Origin: Madurella fahalii
Taxonomy: Eukaryota > Ascomycota > Sordariomycetes > Sordariales
Assembly (NCBI GenBank): GCA_029876055.1
Contig: CM056877.1
Coordinates: forward strand, 1,116,001-1,180,000
Length of the DNA: 64,000 nt
Direction of reading: 5' to 3'
Shown: piece by piece, positions 42,784 through 55,499 of the stretch
Numbering within the stretch: the first letter of the stretch is position 1
How the letters are laid out: every line of letters starts with the position of its first letter
Translations under genes and position numbers: made by a program
Notes under the pieces: model-generated
Told to the model about the DNA's origin: nothing
Seen by the model: only the letters and a program-made list of their open reading frames with translations
The model's database searches: none

Positions 42784-45700
42784 ATGGCGTCTCCAGCTCT
42801 CAGCTCGGATGAAGGGGAAATCGTAGAGGCAACTCCCCTGCCTCGCTCTGAGCAAAACGGTGATGTTGACCGGACCGGCAGACATCGAGGTAGATTTCCG
42901 TCGCGCACCCCCGAGGATGACTTGGCATCGAGAGGCTTGGCCGACGGGCCCCGCCGACGAAGCCGGTCGCCGCGCGGCTGGAAACGGCCCCGCGATGACC
43001 ACCGCGACAGGCGCGACGCTCGCCAGTTCCGCGTCCACTATGAGCCAGGCTCCCGAGATGACCGTCGCCATGGCCGGGATCTAGACCGCCCCTCCTCCCG
43101 CGGATCAGATCGCTACGACGACCGTCCGAACTACACTCGTGCAGACGACCGCAACCGTGGTGGCTACGATCGTGGCTACGACCGCGACCGCAGATACAAT
43201 GGCTATCCCGACAAGCGTCCCCGTACCCGCAGCCGGTCGCCCCGTGGCAGATCAGGCAGGGGAAGACGAGACCGGGGCCGGATCCCCGACGAAGACAAGT
43301 ACAGTGCCCAAGCTGAAAGACGTTCACGGGAGGGCTCAATTTCCAAACGGGCTACTCCGGTGGAAGCCCCCAGTACTTCCAAACAAGATGCTAAATCTGA
43401 TCAAGGTGTTACGGTTGAACGAGGCATTAGTGATCTCGCTCTTTCACAGACCAGGTATTCGGGCCCCCACCCGTGTTTGATGGTTTGCTCGTGCTAACTC
43501 ATTACCCCCAGCGCACCTACGCAGGGCCCTGAGCCCGGTATGGATTGGGATCCGGACGCGGCAATGGACGAGGAGGCCGCTGTCCAAGCCGAGATTGAAC
43601 GCCGTCGACGCGCGAGAGAAGCTGCTTTGAAGCGAGGTATTGGCGCCGTAACCCCCTCGATTCAAGCCTTGCAGGCCGGTGATAAGCCTGCATCCACTCC
43701 AGCATCGACTCGCTATAGCACACCGGCCCCCCAGAGAACCGAGGGTAACACCCCTCTGTCCAGTAAGAAACTCTTACTTATTTCCCAGCCCCTGGAACAT
43801 TTCTCACTCATTTGTTATAGATGGCCCGTCGACGCCGGCCTTATCCCCTAGCAGAGCTCAGGATGGGATGTCTCCTGCAGCCTTCAACTTTGCTGACGAT
43901 CAGGCTCTTATCAACGCCCACGGCGAGGCCAAGGCTCGCGATGAGGACGGACCGTCAGCTGCCGACTATGATCCGACAATTGATATGAAGGAGGACGAAC
44001 GCCGAGACGAGCTGCGCCATGGTAACGTAGGTCTGCACGGGGAACCCCGCCACGTACCTCAGAATGAACCAGCTGCCGTTATTGTTCGCGAGAAGGATGA
44101 TGAAGGTGCCAACAAAGAGGCCGAGGACGAGGATGGCTTCGACATGTTTGCAGAAGACTTTGACGAGCAGAAGTATGCTCCACCTGCGGCGGCCAAGGCT
44201 GACATATCTCAAGAGGGACAGCCTGGCGCGGGCGGAGGCGGTGGTGGAGGCGGCATCCTGGATGGTGATGATGAGGAGGGCTACTACAAGATCAGGCCCG
44301 GCGATGTCTTGGACGGACGCTATCAGATCTCGACGGTGCTGGGCCGGGGTATGTTCTCGAACGTGGCTCGCGCCGTCGATATCACATCCAAGAAGGTCAT
44401 CGCCATCAAGATCATGCGGAACAACGATGCGTTACGGAAAGGTGGCTTCACTGAGATTGCCATCCTCCAGAAGCTCAACGAAACGGACCCCGACAATAAA
44501 AAACACATCATCAGATTCGAGCGGTCATTCGAGCACAAGGGCCACCTGTGCATGGCGTTTGAGAATCTGAGCATGAATCTCCGCGAGGTCCTTAAGAAAT
44601 TCGGGAACAACGTTGGCATCAACCTGAACGCGACACGGGCGTACGCGTACCAGATCTTCCTGGCTCTCGGCCACATGCGCAAATGCAGCATCATCCACGC
44701 CGATCTAAAGCCGGACAATATTCTGGTAGGATTTAACCCCCTATGTTGCGGGTGGGAGAGGGTAGACTGACCGCTAACTACGTCCCTAGGTGAACGAGGC
44801 GCGAAACGTGCTGAAAATCTGCGACTTGGGCACAGCGATTGACCGTTCGGATGCCGCGACGGCCACGACAGAGGTCATGCCGTACCTAGTCAGCAGGTTC
44901 TACCGCGCCCCTGAGATCATGTTGGGGATACCGTTTGACTATGCTGTCGACATGTGGTCCATTGGCTGCACGCTTTACGAGCTCTACACGGGCAAGATCC
45001 TCTTCACGGGTGAAACCAATAACCAGATGCTGAAGAACATCATGGAGATTCGGGGCAAACTCAGCGCCAAGTTGTACCGGCGAGGCGAGCGTGCCCACAT
45101 GCATTTCGACGACCTTGGCAGGTTCATCAGCGTCGAGCGAGACAGGCTCGGAAAGGTACGTTCAGCGCGTTTGTTTTCCTCGCTCAGAGTGGGCATCTAC
45201 ACCCTCCTCAACACCAACCTACCAGGCAGGGGAAAATGAGCGGCCGTTCTATTATTACTACAGGACAAGCGTCTTTTCGGGGCCGGGTGTGTGTCGGCGG
45301 TAAAGGTCCAGCGCTGCTTGCTGCGCCGCGGCCAGTAGTTCCGCCGACCGCTCGGACCCAAGAGATCCCGTCCAGCAACCCATTCCTTGGACCGGGCCGG
45401 GCAGGGCGGTCGAGAGGCTGGCCTGCATCGAGGGCTTTGCATCTCTGTACACCCAGCAGGCCAGAACTTTGGGCGGTACGGCGCATAAGCGTGCACTGCA
45501 CCGGGTAGTTCAAGATCCGCGGAAGCGGAAGAAGCAAATGGGGACGGCTCGGTTTCTGCCCCCAATGCCAACGGGAATTGGCGCTGGAACCATGCAGGCG
45601 CTTCCTCCCGCTCCTTTGCTGCGGCTTCAGTCCAGCCAATCCAACTTTCTGCACATGTATTTCCATAATTGGTGTGACTAGTGTACTAACTTTCTTTTTT

Positions 45701-45940
45701 TTTTTTCTTGTTTTTGAACAGACAAACATCAAAACCATGGCTGTGGTCCCGCCGACGCGGGATCTGCGCACCCGCCTGCTCGCGGCGTCGAGCGGCATGA
45801 GCGATGCCGAGACGCGGGAGCTGAACCATTTTGTGGACCTCCTCGAACGCTGCTTGACACTCAACCCCGATAAGCGCCTCACGCCGGGCGAGGCGTTGAG
45901 GCATCCTTTTTTTACGCATCGGGTGCACTCGGGTCGCTAG
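42784..45940 (+). CDS. prp4: Prp4 pre-mRNA splicing kinase
   Basis: CMGC-family kinase that phosphorylates U4/U6-U5 tri-snRNP proteins during spliceosome activation. Exons 42784-43454, 43512-43762, 43821-44725, 44790-45155, 45722-45940; total 803 aa. The N-terminal 230 residues are RS/RD-rich (RRRSRSPRGWKRPRDD; KRPRTRSRSPRGRSGRG), as in spliceosomal proteins. The kinase domain (from about residue 490) has GRGMFSNVARA, AIKIMRNND, the variant catalytic loop HADLKPDNIL (HAD instead of HRD, usual for Prp4), DLG in place of DFG (CDLGTAID), SRFYRAPEIMLG, and the end FVDLLERCLTLNPDKR. The last intron is 566 bp, ten times the others, with a perfect TACTAAC branch and T-rich tract. I see no extra exon inside it, but one cannot be excluded. 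Confidence 0.9.
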
Positions 45941-47036
45941 CTGCTACTCCATGGAGGCTGGCTGGTGAGGTTGTATGTGCTGGGCTTAATCAGTTGCAAA
46001 ATTGGTAAAGGGGGGAGGGTTGTCACGAAGGAGGGGAGATAGATAGTGAAGCATGCGATTTTGTGGCGAGGTATGTCTCGCATGCCGAGCCGGGGATTTA
46101 TGGGATGGATGGATGGGAATTCCCCGCTGGGGTTTGTTGTATTGCCTTAGAGTTGGGGTTGCTTAGACAAGACAATAATTACGCGGGAAAGACCGTTGAG
46201 CAAAATAACAGGGCTCGTTTGATGATACATTGGATAACTGCCCTTTAACGTTCTCTGGCTTTACTCGGGGTTTGGATCAGGTAAGTGTTCCGTCTCTCGA
46301 GACGGGTGAGTCAGTGCAAGTGAGTTTCGGTTGTGAATTTACGGTAGTAGTACGAGACCAACCACAACTACCTGCCGGTTTACAAGTACGTGGTTACGCC
46401 TGTCTCGTTGGGTAGTATCACCATTGTGTTTCCGTCTGATGATGCCCGTCCGCAACAAAGTAAACAAAGGTAACGTTTATTACTGCGCAAGTCGTGTGTG
46501 GCAAAGAGTTTGTTTTACTATCACCATAGCTCTCGTGCTCGACTGTGTTTGCCATCATCGTCCTTCCAATGTTGTACGTTGCGTTGTGTCCTCGACAAGG
46601 CTGAACAAGGTGCTATGTAGTAATTCATGCGCGTGTAGGTTTCAAGTAGGATCTTTTCATCATGGTCTTGGTGTGTCACATAGCATACTCGACCAGTACA
46701 CAACTGATGATGCATGTGGCCGTTCTTGGGAACGCAACGAGATGAGCCACGGTTACCTTTTCATGGGGCTTTCGACGGCGCTGAGTTTTATTGCCATGGT
46801 TTCGGGCAATTGCTCGGTATCAAGGGCGTGGGAAAGGGGAGGTGCCATCCTTCCTACTTACCTGACTTACTCGTAGCACTTGTTTGAGGCGTGACCGTGA
46901 ATCGCCGCAGGGGGAAGACGGATAATTAATTTACATCGCAGCAAACCGGGTGGCATATGAGCGTAGTGTTTATGCACGCCTGTGGCTCGACGACGACTGC
47001 TGCGCGTTGGAACGGCGCTGGGTTGGTCAGCAGATT

Positions 47037-47050
47037 GGGGGGGGGGGGGG
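47037..47050. repeat. Poly-G tract (G14)
   Basis: Fourteen G in a row. Confidence 0.95.
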
Positions 47051-50000
47051 TTGGAAGGAATCCAGCCATCCTCGCCGCACTGCGCCGCCTCCACATGTTC
47101 CTACCACACACTGATCGTTACTCTATCTCGGTATGTTCTCTGATAAGTGAATTCGGATGAGTGGCTGACGGTCTGGCCTGGCTTGGCCGGGCAGTTCGTG
47201 TGACCCCGGGCCGCAGACCAAGGTCGCCGCCAACCCAACCAAGGGTCAACATTGATATTGTTCTTTTTTCCGCTCATTGTACAAAGCAAATACACAAAAC
47301 AATTGGATAGCACGGCATGCTGGACTAAGTTGTCGTTTTTGATCAGGGGTCTCATCTTGAGTCCTACTGTGACGGCCCGTCTGGGAGGCAGAAGCGGGAG
47401 GTGGCATTGCGTCTGGCGCTTTCGAAGGATTGAACGGAACGGGGTTCATTTTTTTTTCTTTTTTTAAAGGTACAACCCGGACGGCCGATGTTCACCCGTG
47501 TCGGTGCTTGGGCAGGGCCGTCTCGGTGCCTGTTATGCGGCTGCCCGCCGTAGCCCGCCGTGGCTCTGCCGGTACAACTGTGTTGCTGAAGAGAAGCCCG
47601 GCGTCTTCCATCTAGCCCAGCCACCTCCTTGTACCGTTACCTCCAGCTTGAGTCTTGGGTTTAGTCATGTCACCCCTCAACAGGACACAAAACAACCTAG
47701 AAGGGCCCATTCTACCCGATTCCGATAGTCCCCCTTCTCTCTCAGCGCGCTGCCATGCGGCTGTCCGGATGTCGTGTAGCATATTGCATGGAGAGGATCT
47801 GCAGTGATAGGAGGCACTGTCAGCGGCCCTTGGCAAGACCCTGTTCCGGTATCTGATCCAACCCTCCTCGTATGTGGCACAGCGGCCGTATACGCCCTCT
47901 CCATGCCGCAAGCAGCGCGCCGCCCGCGCCTGCGGTTGGTCGGTTCGGAGGCGGGATGCGCGACACTGACTCGCTTCAGGATCCAGGATACACGAGGTGC
48001 CTGTGGTTGGTTTTGGTGGTTCCTTCTCGATGTTTATCTTGGGCTTGACGGTCGGCGGCGCTTGCTCTCTGCTTAGACAAGTGTCTGCTGAGGGGAGCTA
48101 GGTTTGTTTCCCTTGCCGCCGGGAAGCAACCGGAGGCTCTGGAGCATCGAACATGCCGTCGTGACCATGGAGTCATCCCCTGACTCACTTGAGCGGGTGA
48201 ATAAGCTACCCCTGGGAGAGTAGTGGAACAGTGGACATGCCGGGAGGCTGCGCACATGCGGTTCTCCAAAGCAGAGACAGGAAGTATGAGCCACGCGGCA
48301 AGCAGTTATGCACTGCTCTGCCTTTGTATCCATGAGACATGCTGGCTTCAATAGTCTGCATACACATGATGAGTCCGAGACCTGAGACACTTGCTCGGGG
48401 CTAGCACAAATACTCAAACAGGTAGTTTAGCGTTCTGCTGCAGTTATGATCCGATCCGGTGAGACTAGAGCGGCTTAGGATGAGAGGATCGGGGAGGCAA
48501 TGAATGATGATTATGAGGCCCAGAAGTGGAAAAGGGGATGGGCGTCGCGACAATTGCTTATCTCGGTGTCTCGCTATTGCAAGTAGTAATCGCCGATCCC
48601 TTCTCGATAGCGGCAAGAGCCCCGATGACGCATGTTATACTACTTCAGGAGCCACCGTTGAGGAAATTGGGGCTGTGGGCAAACCAAATTGCCTCAAGAT
48701 TCAGATCGCCTACGTACCTTATACACGCCCCCCCGTCAGAGGGAGACGAGGGGCTCGCAGGCGGACCGGCATTTGTTGGGCAGCAGTGTGCGCTAGCGAA
48801 AAGTATGGAGCCGGAAGCTTACGTCGCCGCTGTCTAGACCACTCGTTCCTCTCCATCGCCAAGCAGGCACACCCCGTCATCTTGTGCCGGCCGATCGGCC
48901 TGCGCCGGGGTTCGGAGGCCGCTCCACCTCCGGCACTTCCACGGAGGCGCATGTCCGTACTGCGCAGGCAGAGTGGGCTGTGAGTGGCCGCGAGGGGAGC
49001 GTCATGAGAAGCGCCAGAGACTTTTGTCCAACATAGCCCATGCCCAACAAGGCACATGTCCGATCGATTGCTGGTGTCTGCAACATCTGATTGATCAATG
49101 GGAGTTGGGGATCGGCTGTCTCGCGGGAAGCGAGTGAAACCACATGGCAAGAGAATGATGTAAACAACCAAGGGGCTCGCCACGACGGGCCTTGGATACG
49201 GATTGCACGTGCTCATGGCATGATTAATAGCCTCATTGGCAACTCCTAATCATGCTCGCTTTGGATCGTTCCTGTTTCGCAAACGGAAATGGCCCGGACA
49301 CGACAAAAGGCCCACCAGCGCTGAAAACGGCCGTCATTGTGATCGACCAGGATGCAATTGATGGATTGATGTGTTGTTTTGAGTCGACCGGCGCATCATG
49401 CTACAGAAGCGAGGCATGGATCCCGCGACAAGCTCTCGCTTCCGGGTGTTTGAGGAGCGTCTGCGGGAAGCGGTTCCAACGGCGGGGTATCATCGGATCG
49501 GCGCATTATCGAAACTTTCGTCTCATGAGAGACCCAGGGACGTCTCTTTTTTCCTTTCTTTTTCTTTCTCTTTGGCCGGCGGCAAGGTCGGCTACTTTGG
49601 CAAACGCCAAGTTGTAACACCCGGCTCGGCATAATTACCGTCACGCTCTCCAAAAGAAACACTTGCATTGTCCGTATCGGATACCAGCAAGCAGCAAAGC
49701 GTGAAAAGAGACGCAAGATAGCACGGATCAATCCCATGCCGAGTGCCAGATGGTAGTTTGTACTGGGTACTGTATGTAGTTGGCCTGTCTTTGTGACTTA
49801 CCGTGGTACTAGTCAACCGGCCCGACGATCAGAGAAGAGGATCCCCTGGTTGATGATGTCGCCACCAAATGACGGACGTGATATTGGATGTGACTGGATC
49901 CCGCCATGTTACCCGTGTATCCTGCCAAGCTGATCACGCACAGCAGTACGGCGTGGTAAGCGGGGCGCTCGGTTCACCAGAGACTTCTCGAAGCAACATA

Positions 50001-51395
50001 GCAGATCTCCCAGAGGACCGCCACCCATGGATTCAAGGAAGATCGCGGCGGCCTGTGTGCTCGACAGAAGTCGCCAATCATGACGCGCGAGAAAGCCTTT
50101 CCTCAAAGGGGTTGAAAGAGCCGAGACAGTGACGGGTTGGTGACTCGACGTTAGCCGCTGACAGTGCAGTGGCGGCCCGATATCCAGGCCCATTTTCGAT
50201 CGGGGTTTCAAGGTTGTCCTGTCATCCCCCAGAAAACCACGTTAATTACCTAACCGCGGGCCATAAAAAGAGGCCCGGGAGTACAGAATTGGAGGGGGCT
50301 GAGGTTCGCCGTTGACAGGTCGTCCAGAGGGTCAACCTCATCCATGGGGTCATGCCGCCACCCACACGGCGGTCGTTCTGGGTTAGTTTACCGACTCTCT
50401 GGCGTTCCATTCCCTTGGGAACCCGAAGCGGAGAGGTTTCTGATGGCCATTCCGCTCACGGCCAAGACGTGGAACGTGCGCGCGAGTAAGTTCCCCTAAA
50501 TGTGGCCTGAGCTTACGCATGCCTGGTAAACTGCGATTTCCGTTTTCTCAACCGTGCGAGCGAAGTCCCGTCTCTCGTATCCGCACGCGGGAGGTCCCAG
50601 TGCCAGCGCGATTAACAAAAAAAAGAAAAAAAAAAGAAAGAAAAAGCAAATTTGATGAGCAGATTCCCACCCTCCAATCCGCAGCGACCTGCAGCCTCAC
50701 TCCACCCGTACTTCGGTCAGACACGGCCCCGTCGAATCGATGCCATTGTGAGGCGGGCGGACGTGCATGCAACGTGGGGCGGAAACACGCTCAACCGCCA
50801 TTCATAGCATTCCCGCCTAATAAACTGGCATCCATGGCTCCAATCCTCGTGCCAAGCCGAGACCGCCCCGGAATCTCGTTACCTGTTCTCGCACTCGCAG
50901 ACGCAGCCTGAAACTTGTATCCTGTGTCTACAGGCCTGCAATACCAGGCACACATTTCCATCCTGGCGCCTGTGACCCTGCAGCGCCGCGCTCGCGAGCG
51001 GGAAGAGTAAACCTGGATCAGCCGTCGGTCGGAGGATTCTCGAGTGTCAAGCTGTCCGCTGGTGACGGTCCGTGTCTGTGCGACCGCAGCCAATCGAATG
51101 CTTTGGCCGCTCTCTGGCTCGGGCCCAGCAGATCGCCAAACGACGCCCCGGCTCCTGAGCTAACGTTAGCGAATCCACTGTGGGTGCCCTTGCCGAGCCA
51201 CTAATCACAGCTCGTTTTCCATGGCTTTTCGATGGCCGCCTTCTTGGCCTCGTCTTTCGGTCGGGGCCCCCAAGAAAAGCGACAACACGCCCAGATTGCG
51301 ACTTTCCCGGAGTCATGCCCGGTGTTGGGGCAGGTCATTTGAGCTACCGAACTTCATCTTTTCGCGGCATCTGACCGGCGACATTTTTGTCCGTG

Positions 51396-51411
51396 CCCCC
51401 CCCCCCCCCCC
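51396..51411. repeat. Poly-C tract (C16)
   Basis: Sixteen C in a row. Confidence 0.95.
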
Positions 51412-51848
51412 GACGGTGCACACCCAACGTTGACCAGAACCGTACTCAATAGCGGACTGGTTGGGAGCGCTGACTGATGCATACAGTTTATCCATATTGC
51501 TGGCGTGGCGTCTCGCCTCAATAGTGTACAGTACATACGCGGCATATCCACACCACATAAGCCGTAGTGGAGGTCACGGCTCTTGTGTGGTGCGGTGGCA
51601 GAGACGCTCAACAAAGTCTCGCGACTTCCACAAGGTCGCTGCAGTGCACCCCGACCGACTGTTACGCCTTCCGTTTTGTCATGATCAGGGTTTAACCATT
51701 TGTGCCTAGCGTATGCAATAAGCCGCTTGTACCGCCGGCTGCTGATCTGCGGATACTGGACGGCCCATGGAGGCTTCTGAATCACCTTCTCAGACCCGAA
51801 ATGCCACAGCCAATCAATGCAGTCTCTTGACATTGCTGCCGTTCAAAC

Positions 51849-51919
51849 ACACAACAACGGCAGCAGCAGCAGCAACAACAACAACAACAACAACAATAAT
51901 AATAACAACACAACAACGA
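51849..51919. repeat. CAG/CAA/AAT trinucleotide microsatellite
   Basis: (CAG)4, then about eight CAA, then AAT/AAC units; imperfect at both ends. Confidence 0.9.
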
Positions 51920-53813
51920 ACATGCCCCATCAACCCAAGGTTTTTGTTGACAAGCCCCTGAGAGAGGCATGCTCGGACTCCAGAACCCGGATCCGGCCCT
52001 AGCTTGCTCGCTCGGTGCTTTGGCTCTTCACATTGTTCTTGGCTACGCGGCACATCCAGATCCTCGGCGGCGCCACTCAGAGGGGGCCCTCGTCAGGATG
52101 AAAGGGAAGTCGGATGTTCGCATTCCCAATCGCTTGACTCATTTGCTGGACTGGCAAGGGAATGCGGCGGCAGCCGCCAGGCATGGATTGCTCACTCTCG
52201 CTCCTGTTTGGAGACAAGTTTCGTCTTTCGCCGCTGAAGTGAACAAGAAGGCAGAAGCCGTTGCAGGTCACGGGGCCACGCCGGGATTTGCCCAGACACT
52301 TGCAGCAGACGTCAGCCCACCCCCTGCTGGAAGGGATGGCCTCGGTTCATTGCTTTGTGTGATCTCGGCTCACGCCCCTCTGATGACCAAGCAGCCGTCT
52401 GCACGCCTCTCTCCCGCCCCTCCAAACACGTCCTGCGTGCCCTGAGTGGCTCGATATGGGCAGATGGAGAAGGGCGTGTCTCTCGACGGGCGAATGGCAT
52501 TGCCGCAGGCCGAAGGGGGGTGAGGGGTCCATCAGTGACACAGAGCGTTGTGAGTGGGCGGGGACTGTGTCAGCCCAGCCCTTATCCTCGTAATTGCCCG
52601 TTGTCACTCTCTTTCGCAGCGCATTAGCGCAAAGCCCCGAGAGGGCCATCAGGCCCGCTTCCTTTGGCCACTTGGGCCACCCAGGGGCCCGCACACCAAC
52701 TCGCCTCGACCCACACCAATGCTCCTTCCGAGCTAGCGCCGCGTACCCAAATATTAAGAATAGGCTGGTGCATTGTGGTCCCGTGGGTCCAAGACAGCGG
52801 GACTTGGGAGGGATGTGCTGGCCTGTGCCAGTGTAGTGTAGCTCCGTACCGTACAGTACGTACCGCCCGCCTCCCCCCCCCTTCCCAGAAGCCCGCTCCA
52901 ACCTGAAGTCCCGCCCCAGGCAAGGTCCACTAGTGCGGCAACCCTTGCCGCCTCTGGGCAATCAACGGGCGCATCGAGGACCAGGAGGAGCCAGGCCAGT
53001 CTGACATGGGATCGCCGGGGCCAATCAAGCCACGGCAGACGGCGAAACCACGCAATTCGAAAGGGGAGGGGAGAGGCAGGGAACCTGGACACCCCGGGCG
53101 TCTGCTGCTCCTCTGGAGAACGGGGCGGCGGAGCGGTCCAGTCGGGCCAGTCAGTCGCTGTTTCGACAAATATCAACGAACTTGCCTCACCACTGCCCGT
53201 TACCACCACTTACACCACACCACCGCCGACCGCCTTTTTTTCTCGACGCTCATTAATAAAATCTACCTTTTCTTCCCAACCCTCCTAGTCTCTTTCGACC
53301 TCTCTCCTGCTCCTACTCCGCTGCCACTGCCGTGGGAGTTTCCGTCCCCTTTCCGAGTCGACCCATCCTGCCCTCTTGCTCACAATACACACGCTCGGCC
53401 ATATGTGGAGTCTTCGCCCCGTCTCCCATTGACACCCAACCATCGCCGCCATCCCGCTCCGCAACGGCTTATCCAAAGGCTTGACTCGTCCGCTCGAGCT
53501 CGGTCACCATAATCCTTTGTTGCCAACCCGGACACGGAGTACCCAACCCTCCCCCCCAGGAGCTAGCTTCCGATCCAAGCCCGTCGGAATAAAGGATCCC
53601 TATACCTTTCCTTTTCCTTGCATCTCGCGCCCATTTTGGTTCAAGAGGAGATTGCCAGTCCGTGGAACTTTAATTCCAAGGATACCCGTTTCCTCTACTT
53701 AGTGCCGTTTTCCTTTTTTCTCACTGTCCTGCTCTCCGCATCCTGGAGGTTTCCGCAACCCCAAAGCCAAGGAAAAAAAGGAGAGATTCAAGGAAAAAGC
53801 GATAAGCCAGATC

Positions 53814-55499
53814 ATGCAGCATGTTTCAGCGTTCGGGTACCCCACTCCGCCAGCGTCGCCAGCATTCGGCCAGCCGTGCACCATCCCAAGCCATCTCGCC
53901 GTCCAGCAGTCGTGCGTGCCGCGCTTCGCCCCGGTCGCCCCGGAGGAGAGGTTAGGGCGCTTCATCACGACGACGCTGCAGCTGACGGGCATCGTGGGGA
54001 CCGGCGCATACGGCGTCGTCTACTCGGCCGTCGACACCAAGACCCATATCCGGTATGCCGTCAAGTGCCTCAGCAAGTTCAACCCGGATGGGACCCCCTT
54101 GGACCGCCGCCAAGTCGCCTTCCAGACCAGGGAGATCAGGTTGCACTACCTTGCCTCGACCCACCCCAATGTGGTTTCGATCCTAAAGATTATCGACTAC
54201 CCCGACTCCATCTACGTGGTGTTGGAGTACTGCCCCGAAGGTGACTTGTTTTACAACATCACCGAATGCGGGCGGTATGTGGGTAATGATGAACTGGCCA
54301 AGAAGGTCTTCCTCCAGATCCTGGATGCCGTGGAACACTGCCACAGCTTGGGAATTTACCACCGGGACTTGAAGCCGGAGAACATACTCGTTTCGGACCA
54401 GGGAGAGACTGTCAAGTTGGCAGACTTTGGCCTTGCAACTTCCAGGGACAGGTCCGATGACTACGGTTGCGGTTCGACCTTTTACATGTCTCCAGGTAGG
54501 TTTGATATCCGAACCTAAATCCCTATCCCTTTCCTCCTCCGGCCCGGGACGCATATTCCAACTTTTTTTTTCTTTTTCTTACTCTCCCCTTTTATCCCAT
54601 TTCTCAGAAAGAACGAAACAAATCCCCTTGGACTTTTCAACTGACTTCTCACTCTTTTTTTCTCTGGTTTAGAATGCCTGGACCATTCATCAAGGAGACC
54701 ATTTTACTACTGCGCGCCAAATGATGTTTGGAGCCTAGGAGTCATCCTGGTGAACCTCACTTGTGGACGTAACCCATGGAAGCAGGCGTCCTTTGAGGAT
54801 TCCACTTACCGGGCGTACACGAGAAGCCAGGATTTCCTAAAGACCATCCTCCCAGTGTCGGACGAACTGAACGACATTCTGGGAAGGATATTTACTCGGA
54901 ACCCGGACCACAGGATCACGCTCGCCGAGCTGCGCGCTCGCATTCTTGCCTGCCCCAGGTTTACCGAACATCCGACAGCCCAGCTGTCGACACCGCCTGT
55001 CTCGCCAGGCCACACAGCTTACGTTTGCGAAGAGGAATCGACCATGGACGAATACGACTACGATGCGCCGCTTTCCCCTGCGTCTTCTGACGGCGAGTCT
55101 TGCTCTTCGGATGAGGGATCCCTCACTTCGAATTGCTCTAGCGTCGAAGACTTAGAGGAGGACGACGACTTCCTCGAGGACCTCCCTGAGGCCAAGACCC
55201 CGCCGCCACAGGCGTCGGCCGGAGAGCCCGTGATTTACGAAGCCGAGGAACCCAGAGTTGCGCCGTACCGGGCACAGGAGTACCTCCACCACCCCTACCC
55301 GGTGGCCGGTTCGGAACCAGTTCAGGCAATGCCGATTCCTGTGCAGCCAGCATGTGCGCCCAAGTTTCAACTCCACCAATATGTCTGGGACATGTTAAGG
55401 TATGCGCAGCCGTCGCCGCCGACGCCGTCTCAGCTTCACCACCCGATTCCATTCCACCACCAGGTTCCTCTTTTTGCCCACGTGCAGGGCTGCTACTAG
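53814..55499 (+). CDS. Ran1/Pat1-like Ser/Thr protein kinase
   Basis: Exons 53814-54495 and 54673-55499 (intron 177 bp, GTAGGT donor, long CT tract) give 502 aa. The kinase core is complete: GTGAYG at about 62-67, Lys84 in YAVKCLSK, HRD with Asp185 in YHRDLKPEN, DFG with Asp204, and SPECLDH at the activation-loop end after the splice. The insertion-free lobe and CLSK, FQTREIRLH and YCPEGDLF blocks match the fungal Ran1 group, whose fission-yeast member blocks meiosis and mating until nutrients fall. The C-terminal 180 residues are acidic and Ser/Pro-rich (SSDEGSLTSNCSSVEDLEED) and likely disordered. The large empty flanks and long leader suggest heavy transcriptional and translational control. 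The exact subfamily is inferred. Confidence 0.85.

Larger units (their letters stand above)
45941..53813. other. Gene-poor region (about 7.9 kb)
   Basis: No reading frame here carries a domain, start, splice pattern or codon trend I can support on either strand. It contains G14 (47037-47050), C16 (51396-51411), a mixed CAG/CAA/AAT microsatellite (51849-51919), A-rich runs (50609-50647) and T-rich runs (47449-47467). The last 600 bp (53200-53813) is CT- and CA-rich and looks like the long transcribed leader of the Ran1-like kinase, with upstream ATG frames. The rest may be promoter, unannotated ncRNA or neutral DNA. Confidence 0.5.

Noticed and set aside
45208..45882. 224-codon minus-strand frame inside the long Prp4 intron
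   Set aside because: Low-complexity composition, no domain or splice logic; runs into the coding exon on the other strand.
52347..53209. Long minus-strand frames in the gene-poor region
   Set aside because: Trp/Gly/Pro-rich, no start context, no splice pattern and no recognisable motif; expected by chance in GC-rich DNA.
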